Below, in pieces: positions 44,301 to 53,300 of a DNA stretch of 64,000 bases. Source of the DNA: Loripinus fragilis (Eukaryota > Mollusca > Bivalvia > Lucinida > Lucinidae); assembly GCA_964019695.1 (NCBI GenBank), contig OZ026531.1:3539201-3603200 (forward strand). The letters run 5' to 3'. The notes beneath the pieces were generated by a model. That model was not told the DNA's origin. It saw only the letters and a list, made by a program, of their open reading frames with translations, and made no database searches. How positions within the stretch are numbered: the first letter of the stretch is position 1; the number at the start of each line of letters is the position of its first letter. A program made the position numbers and the translations under genes.

Positions 44301-47300
44301 CTATGGCACATATCCCACCAATTAGGAGTTATACATGAATGTTGCTTAAAGTTGAAGAAATATGGTCCATAAATCCCACCAAATAAGGAATTATACAATT
44401 TTTTTAATGATACTTTGAGTCCAAGAATCATGCAACAAACATCCCAACAAATGTTGCATAGTCTAAAAAATATGATACATTTATATATACCTAATCGTAA
44501 TCTATTAATAGCACCAGCATCAACTGAGTCTGAGCTTCCTACACAAGTGGCATCAGTTTCATCATAGCCTACACTGTCCTTGAAACCGCCATGCTGATGT
44601 TCAGCCAGAACCAGCTGCATTGAACCATTATTCTTGTCAACATTTATCTCCCTTAAGTTGTAAGCTATGGAGGTGTTTGGTGCCAGAACAATATCTCTGT
44701 CTTTCTTCATGTCACCCTCAGCATTGGCAGATGTGTTTGGTAAGAGCTGGTAAATAAACACAAAAATAGAGGATTTTACATGAGTGCTCATGTTCTGTTG
44801 AATTTATTAACCCTTAATGCGCCAATCACAACAAAAGTCGTCTGCTGAAATGTTTAAGAAGCCTCTATGGCAAACAGTGTGGACCCAGATCAGACTGCTC
44901 CTATAGGAGCAGTCTGTTCTGGGTCCACGCTGTTTGCATTTATACTTGATTTGTCAGTTATGTAAGGCAGTTATTTGCAGCAGACGATTTCAGCAGACGA
45001 CATTTTCAGATTCATTTTTTTCTTGGCGCTTTAAGGGTTAAATGAGTTGGGGGAAGAGAGATAAAATGTGAGGCTTGCCTCGCATTTTATCTCTTTTTTG
45101 CCACAAGTTTAATAAATTCAATAATACAAGTGCACGAATGTTAGATTCTATTTATCATTTATGACATTAAAACTATTTTGAAATCTCATTTCTGCCGTAA
45201 AAACATTAAAATTTTGTCATTATGTACCCGACATTGTTATGGACATCATAACGATTCCTGAAAATCTGTAAACCACTAGTGGTATATCGATTTATTGCAT
45301 GGCGCTATATCACTCCTAGACGGGACTTTATATGATAACACTGGTCAATTTCAGCCAGCTTATAGTTTTGTTTGTATGTTTTGTGGTTAACAGCTATGGA
45401 CAAGTTGAATGTGGTGTCTGATCAGATTCTCCCCTGTTTGCTTACAGAATCTTTTATTAAACTTTGATAAGAAATGAAAAATACCTCCCAACAATCCTTT
45501 AAATGTAAATGATCTGTTCCAATTAATAAGAGTGAGAAATTTGGTTATTGACTTCAACAAGTTTAGGAGTGAGTTTAACTAAAATCTCATGAGCATTTCT
45601 TTCATTCATTTAACCAGCTGATGACAACGTTCAGTCAAAGTGACCTTATCTTGTAATAATGCATCTCAGTGTAATCAGGCAATTCTGGTTATTTATTTTG
45701 ATATAAACAGTCAACTGTGAGCAAAAAAAATAATCTATTATTATATGGCTTTTCACGTTCTGTAAAGGCAGCACCTCATGAATGCGTAATTAGGACTGGT
45801 CAACCTTAGAAATAGGTAAAAGTTGAAAATTAGGCGCGGTTTATTCAAAAGTAACTGTATCATCTTGCGCTATTACGTCAGTATAGACACAAAACACATT
45901 ATTTAGTCCTTAAAATGCCAGCAAAATGTACATATAACTGCATCTGAAAATGTCTATTTAATATAAGCATAGAGGCAAACATTGTGGACCCAGATCAGAT
46001 TGCTCCTACAGGAGCAGTCTAATCTGGGTCCATACTGTTTGTCTATGAGACTTCAAATATTTTAGTGGATGACAAAAAACATGCATTTTGTGATTATGCG
46101 CTTTAAGAGTTAATAAATGTGAGTTCAGTGTGTATACAGATAGGATTTTCATGAAATGAACGCATGTTTGCCAACCCAAACAACTTATTAATTCTTCACC
46201 AAACCTGATTTCCCTCATTAAGCAGATGAAATAGCTGAACCACGCCCAGATATGAATATTAATGTTACCGCCTTTACAGTAAGCGAAAAGTCTATTAATA
46301 CATGTATTTATGTAGGGTGGGATGAAAGAATCCATCCCTCAGGATCAAGGTATCATGATAATCTATCCACATTATGAATTTATGAAACAAGGTGAGGAAA
46401 AGTGGTAGAATGCAAGGCTTACCAAGCATTCCATCACTTTTTCACAGTTCAATAAATTTAACAATACTGAAGAATGTATTTACGATCATATGACATTAAA
46501 ATTACTTTGAAATAGCATTTTTGATGTGATAACATTAACTTTCTTCACTATACACAAACTGATGCTTTGGCCTTTGTGTCATAAAATTACTAATGTATAT
46601 ACGACTGGTGGTGCATCACATTTAATCAAGGTTTAGATAAACAAAAATTATGAGTGTAAAATTGTTTGTTTGTTGCTTTACGTCCCAAGTCAACAGCGAT
46701 GGTCATTGCGGGACGGTCAGTTCACCTAACCACACTTTTCCTGGGCAGGCTTGAACAAGCGGTTAACCAGTAATTCATGCACATACTTTCGCTTGTAACT
46801 GACAACAACCCTTCTTGAATGAATCAGCGGAAAGGGAGGAGAATGACCGTAGAAATCATTTCATGATCAATCTCCACGAAAGTATGGGACCAGACTGGGA
46901 TCAAACTCGCGACCCCTGGATCTGCAGTCAGACACGCATCTGTAGCCAGACACGTTACCGACTGCGCTACGCGGTCCGGCAAAATTGTGAATATTTTCTT
47001 ACCCATCAGTATAAATATATGTTTTGGGTGATCAAAAGAACTGTGTCATTGAGACGGTTCTTTTGAGTACCCACAACATATGTTTTGCTTGAGAAATAGT
47101 AAAATTAATATGTTGGTACGCACTCTTAACTAGAGGCCTGTTTAAAACATGGCTTTATTACACTCCGGGACACTACATCATATATGATAAGTTTCACAAA
47201 AGGCTTTGAAAAGTCACAAATCATTAAATTGTGTATATGCAACAACCTAATATTTTTTCTTGATTTTGTTTGTTTTGTTTTGTTGCTTTACGTCTCAGTC

Positions 47301-50300
47301 CACAGTTATGGTCATTGTGGGATGGTCATTTTATCTAACCACACTTTTTCCTGGGCAAGCTTGAAAAAGTGGTTAACTAGTACTTTGTGGACATACTTTC
47401 GCTTGTAACTGACAACAACCCATCTTGAATGATTCAGCAGAAGGGAGGAGAATGATCATAGAAATTATTTTATGATCAATTTCCACAAAAGTATGGGACT
47501 GGGTCGGGATCGAACTTGGGACCCCTTAGATCTGGAGTCAAGCACTCTACCACTTCACTCCCCATGTATACGGGGCAATGTTACCGATGTTGAAAGATTA
47601 GCTTTGGCATCCAGTTCTGTGTTTCTTGATATCTCTCCTCCATTTGGCAGCTGAGTAACGCCAGTTATGATACATAGGACTTTCTTAGGATCAAGCCGAA
47701 TTTGCTGTATATATGGGTGGTCCAGGTTGATACGTCTGGAAAAGAACATGTAAACAAAAATAATTAGCCCTTGAAGCGCCAAGAAAAAAATTCATCTGAA
47801 AATGTTGTCTGCTGAAGTCATCTGCTGCAAGTAATTGCCTAACATTACTGATGAATTAAGTATAGAAGCAAACAGTGTGGACCCAGAACAGAAGGCTCCT
47901 ATTGGAGCAGTCTGTTCTGGGCCCACACTTTTTGCCATAGAGGCTTCTTAAACATTTCAGCAGAGGAGAAAAGCAGACGACTTTTGTTGCGATTGGCGCT
48001 GTAAGAGTTAAACCATTTAAGCGGCATAGATTTTCGTACCCTTATCATTTAACAGAATCTATACGCATTTTAAAGGTTAAAGAGAATATATATCATTTAA
48101 ACAATTATTAAAACAGACAAGATTGAGCATTTCTAATTGGCAATGGCATAGAGCATGCACAGCAAGAAAAAAAAAGATGATTTCAGCTTTTAACCTGTTT
48201 TACCCACATTGTACAACTAAGTTGGCTTTCAGCTGTGAATTTGCATACTTTTTTCTGTACAACCCAGTTGACAATTTTTCAGTTATGACGACTGTGAATT
48301 TGTATGATTTTTTCTTTACGACCCACTGCCAGTCGACAATTTTTCAGTTATGTCAGGACAGTTTTTCCTGGGTTGAACCAGTATTACTAGGCAAGGATAT
48401 ATGTGTCTTGCTCAAGGACGCAACACAGTGAGTCTAACAAGGATTGAACCAGCAACGCCCATGGTATTAATTTAAAAAAAACTCTACTACTGAGCCACTG
48501 TGCTCCCTTTTCAACCAAGAAGAGGACACCCAATTACTGTGCCATAGTTTTAGCTTCATCCCCACTGGGCAGGTAAGTGACTTCTGGAGATGATGGTAAC
48601 AATGGAACAATGAACGTCACATGATTCTATTGCATTTATCTGAAATGTCACTATTCACATTTGTCCCACAAAAAGGATGCTTATATGGGTTAATTCTTTG
48701 CATGCAGAGTAATTTTTCATGCTCTGCTGATATTTCTCAAAAATCAACTTTTTCAAAAATATTCATCCCATAACACTATTAGAATGTCATTTGGTTTGGA
48801 TCCAGATAAGGGCAACATTCTTAAGTCACCACTAGCAAAGAAAGAGTAAATTAATCACATTAATGAAGACATGTGGAAGGTGGAAAGCAAGGAAGGAGTA
48901 AAACAGGCTATAATGGCCATAATAAAAAGTCAAACAACACTGACTTGATTATCATAGTAAAATTTTCCCAAGGCAGGCAGGCCTCAAGATTAAAATTAAA
49001 TTACCTACTTCTTAGTTACAAAAAATGTATTCTGTTGTTGTATTACAACTCATATCAAATTTATATAAAGCTGCAGAGGAAACATGTCTGGGTTTAAGGG
49101 GGAAGCATTTTTTTGTAACAAAAACCTTGTATAATGGCCTAATAAATGGGCCTTGTCCCAAGATGACCTGGTCTTCAGGTTTTCCAACAAAGCGAGACTA
49201 AAATCAGTCTCCTCACCTACAGAGACTAGCTAGAAAATTTAAATTTCGCATGTAGCAAGTAAAGGTACGGTACTTTCCAAAAGAATGATAAAGGCGCTGA
49301 TCAGTCTGTGCTATGCGCAGACTGGTCTGAGATTCTGTTCTATGCAAACCCCGAAGATGGGTTTTCTCTCATCGCGGCCAAAATGATTTTAATAGTATTT
49401 AAATTGTAAATATAGCTAACAGCCTTACATGCCTATAGATTATGAGTATGTACCAAAAAATTAATTTCCTTATTTCTCAACCAAAACATGTTGTAGGTAC
49501 TCAAAAGAACTGTTGCAATCAGACAGATCTTTTAAGCATCCCCCAAAACAAAAGTTGTTAAAACTGATGGGTATTAAAGAAATTGTTTACAATTAAACAC
49601 TCAAAAGTTGGCTTATCTATACAAATGTAACTTAAGAAACCACATGTTATTGCAAGGATTTTCCTACCTTTCTGAAGTTGGGGCCAGGGGCCTATTGAAT
49701 TTGGGAAAATAGCGACCAAACCATCAAAATTGGGAAAACTGGATTCAGTATAAAAGAACTGGACCGCCATTTTAAACACCATTTAAAGCTGTAACATATT
49801 TGTTGCTTTAATTGCTTTTCATAAAAACTCATAAAAATTTGCATACAAATGTGAATGAAAACATGTTTTCATTCACATTTTTATGCAAATTTTCATACAT
49901 CTGAAACTTTTGTATTTTTGATTTGATTTTCATGAGATTTTCACCAAAATGTAGAACTAAGAAATTGTGAATGAAAAACACCATTTTGGGGAGTTTCTGC
50001 TCATTTTTGAATTAGGAAGGGGCCAATATTCGGCCCCAAACCAGGCCTAGGAAAATCCCTGTATTGTTCATACTTCTTGCTCAACTCGTCCAGCAATTCT
50101 GGTTCTTTCACTTCAAGCTTGACAACTTTTCCGAACTTGATATCCAAAGTTACATTATCTGATGCCTCTAAGTCCACATCAAGGATTTCTTTACTCAGAT
50201 CAGCTCCAAACTTGCCCTTCAGAGAGAGTTTTGTATCCCTATTGTAGTCTGTCATTAAAGTCTCAGTGACAACTTCAGAAGTAAATGGTGCTTTCTCCAT

Positions 50301-53300
50301 CAATATATCACTCAGCTGGAACAAAGAGCATTGGTACAGAGATAACAGTGATTTTATTTGGCCATTTTTGAGGCCGTATATGGGAGTCATTCCCAATCCA
50401 AAAATGGCCTTTATTTTCCCAATTTCATGTATTTTAGCTCTTATTTTCCCAATTTTAATAAAATATTTTCCCAAATGTGTAGGAAAAGGTAGCTTCCCAA
50501 AATCCAAAATAAAATCACTGGATAATCAAATCCTTGAGTTTACAATTGCCTACATCATCTTAATAAGAATCAGTTTTAACGCAAAATATTTGTAGTGTTA
50601 TGGTTGCTCCAAAGAACTGTCTCATTGAGACAGTTCTTTTGAGCTCCCACAACTTATGTTTTGGTTAAGAAATCAGAAAATTTTGCATAAAATTGTTAAT
50701 ATTTTCTTATACATGCTGTAAAGCGAAAATATTTCAACCTGCCCCAGCTGGGAATCAAATCCATGTCCCTGGATCTAGAGACAAACATTCTACCATGTTT
50801 CTGTAAAAGCCTGCTTCTACCAATTGGCAGTCAAAGTACCAAGACTCTGTAACGTTCATCCTCTCCAATTTGAAACTTGTCCCTGAATTCCTTGGTATAG
50901 GAATCACATGAATGAGACAAAGGGATTTATTTAAGCACAGATTGACAGAATGGTCATAGGGTGGATATTTTATGGTGGGCACCATTGTTGTTGTTTTGAG
51001 CAAAAATATTTCAACCTATCCCAGTCGGGAATCAAACAAGCTGGATCTACATGCAAACAATCTACCAATCCTCAGTGGACTTTCTATAGGTAGCGGCCAA
51101 GGTAGGGCCCTGTATCCCTAAACTGGGAGTCTAGAGATACGAGAGTGTTCATCTAGACTCGGAGTCTATGGATACAGGTCCATACCAGTAGACACTTCCT
51201 TTCAAAATTAGGACTCCCTGACAAGCTGTTATAAAAAGGGCAGATTATGCAGATTCAAATTGTATATACATTAAATGAATTTAATGGCTTTAGCATGGCT
51301 TTAGAGAAAAGAGGTCATGTGAGACCCAGCTCATCATGCTCATTGAGGATCTTGCGAGGAATGCCAGTGTGGGTAAACAAACAGACATAATCTTACTCGA
51401 CTTCTCCAAAGCTTTCTACAAAGTCAATCACAGCAAACTTCTATGGAAGCTGCATCAATATGGCATTCGCGGACGCGAGCTGGCCTGGATCCGAGCTTTC
51501 CTTGGGAGTAGATCCCAGCAGGTAGTGATAGATGGGGAGGAATCGGAATCCATACCAGTTACATCTGGTGTCCCCCAGGGCTCAGTCCTGGGCCCAATTC
51601 TTTTCCTTGTCTATATTAATGATCTGCCTGATGAGGTCCGCTCCCGGGTGAGACTATTTGCTGATGATACAGCCCTTTACCTCACCATGGAAAGCGAGGA
51701 TGACAGCTCAGCATTACAAACTGACTTGGAGATATTGTCTGCATGGGAGACCAGGTGGGATATGATGTTCAACCCCTCAAAGTGTCAAGTGGTACATGTG
51801 ACGGGCTCCAGAAAGACGGTTAAGACTGACTACGTATTACATGGACAGGTCCTGGAGTCTGTTCCATGTGCCAGGTATCTCGGGGTTGATATCTCCATGC
51901 AGTGGTCTCACCTGGAATTCCCATATCGACCGTGTAACTGCCAATGCAAATCGGACTCATGGGTTTATCCGAGGAAATATAAAAACTAAGATGCCTAAGG
52001 TTCGTGAAGCGGCTTATAATTCCCTTGTAAGACCCCAGTTAGAATATGCCTCGGCTGTCTGGGATCTGCACACGAAGGTGCGAATATCCCAAATCGAACA
52101 AGTCCAGCGAAGAGCTGCTCGCTGGACAGCCAGTAACTTCGATATACAGTCAAGTGTAACTGAGATGGTTAAACAACTTGGATGGCAATCTTGGAGCAAA
52201 GAAGGGCTGACGCCCGTCTTTGCTTGTTTTACAAGGTGATTCATGGCTTGGTTGCTGTACCCCTCCCGGACTACATACATCACTCAAATAGAATATCTAG
52301 GTACTGCCACTCCATGACCTTCAGGGGTCACTGGACGTTTCGGCCCATGTCAATTTCGGCCCATAACCAAATCGGCCTATACAATTTCGGCCCACAGGTA
52401 TAATAAGGTATAATTAGTATGTTTGTCTATAATTGGCATAATTATGTTGGCTTACCTTTAATTATCCACACAAACAGAATAATTAATAAGAGAATGGTCC
52501 GTTTTAATTAATAAGGAGTTTGAAGGTAAGAGAAGAGTTCATCACATAGGCAACAGGCAGCCAAGGCTCAGACGAGCTTGCGCATTTGCACATAGTCTCT
52601 CCAGAGCCTTTGCCGCTCACATACGAAACGCAAGGGTTTATTTCTAATTGAAATTATTCAGTTTTACTCACCCCTCTAGTTTTATTTGCAAATGGAAAAT
52701 ATATGCAACCAATGAATATTTCTTATAATAAGACATCTAACTGAAAGTTCTATACATTTAACTACTAATTAGATAAATAAATGATATTTCATTACGTCGC
52801 CGTTGCTCAGGATACAGCAAATAAGACAGTCAGTGAAACTTTTTACTGATGTGTATATGCTTGTATATGTATGCGCAAATATTTTACTATCTTTTATTTA
52901 CTGAACTGATACCAGTCTATGTGTGTTCTAACTGTTCTAGTCTTTAATAGTTTGTAAGGTCAATCTATTTTCAGATATCTTTCTCAATATAACTCTATCA
53001 ATTTTATATATACATGTTCTCAATAGTATACATGTTTAATCTTTTTTGCGGAGTTGATATCTGGGTTGACAAAATTTATGGGCCGAAATTGCTATGGGCC
53101 GAAATTGTTATGGGCCGAAATGACCCGGAACCACCTTCAGGCAGGTCTCAACTTCAACAGATTACTATAAGTTCTCATTCTTTCCTTTAGCAATTGTTCA
53201 ATGGAATTCCCTCCCCGAGTCTGTTGCATGCTTGCAAAGCCTTGATGCTTTCAAGGCAGCTGTCTGCAAGCTGCAGCACTCACGCCCATAGATCCCCAAA

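Noticed and set aside
44270..44490. Long minus-strand frame continuing after exon 4
   Set aside because: It reads tandem-repeat DNA beyond a good donor; phase with exon 5 requires the splice.
50001..50073. Continuation of the gasdermin exon 2 frame past residue 139
   Set aside because: The strong donor GTATGA at 50073, exact phase with exon 3 and the family pattern (lysine then R-I-N-L-D-H) show that the exon ends at 50074.
51336..51989. 217-codon frame as an intact reverse transcriptase gene
   Set aside because: Truncated at the 5' side, frameshifted near 51895 and 52190, and split by a transposon; a dead LINE.
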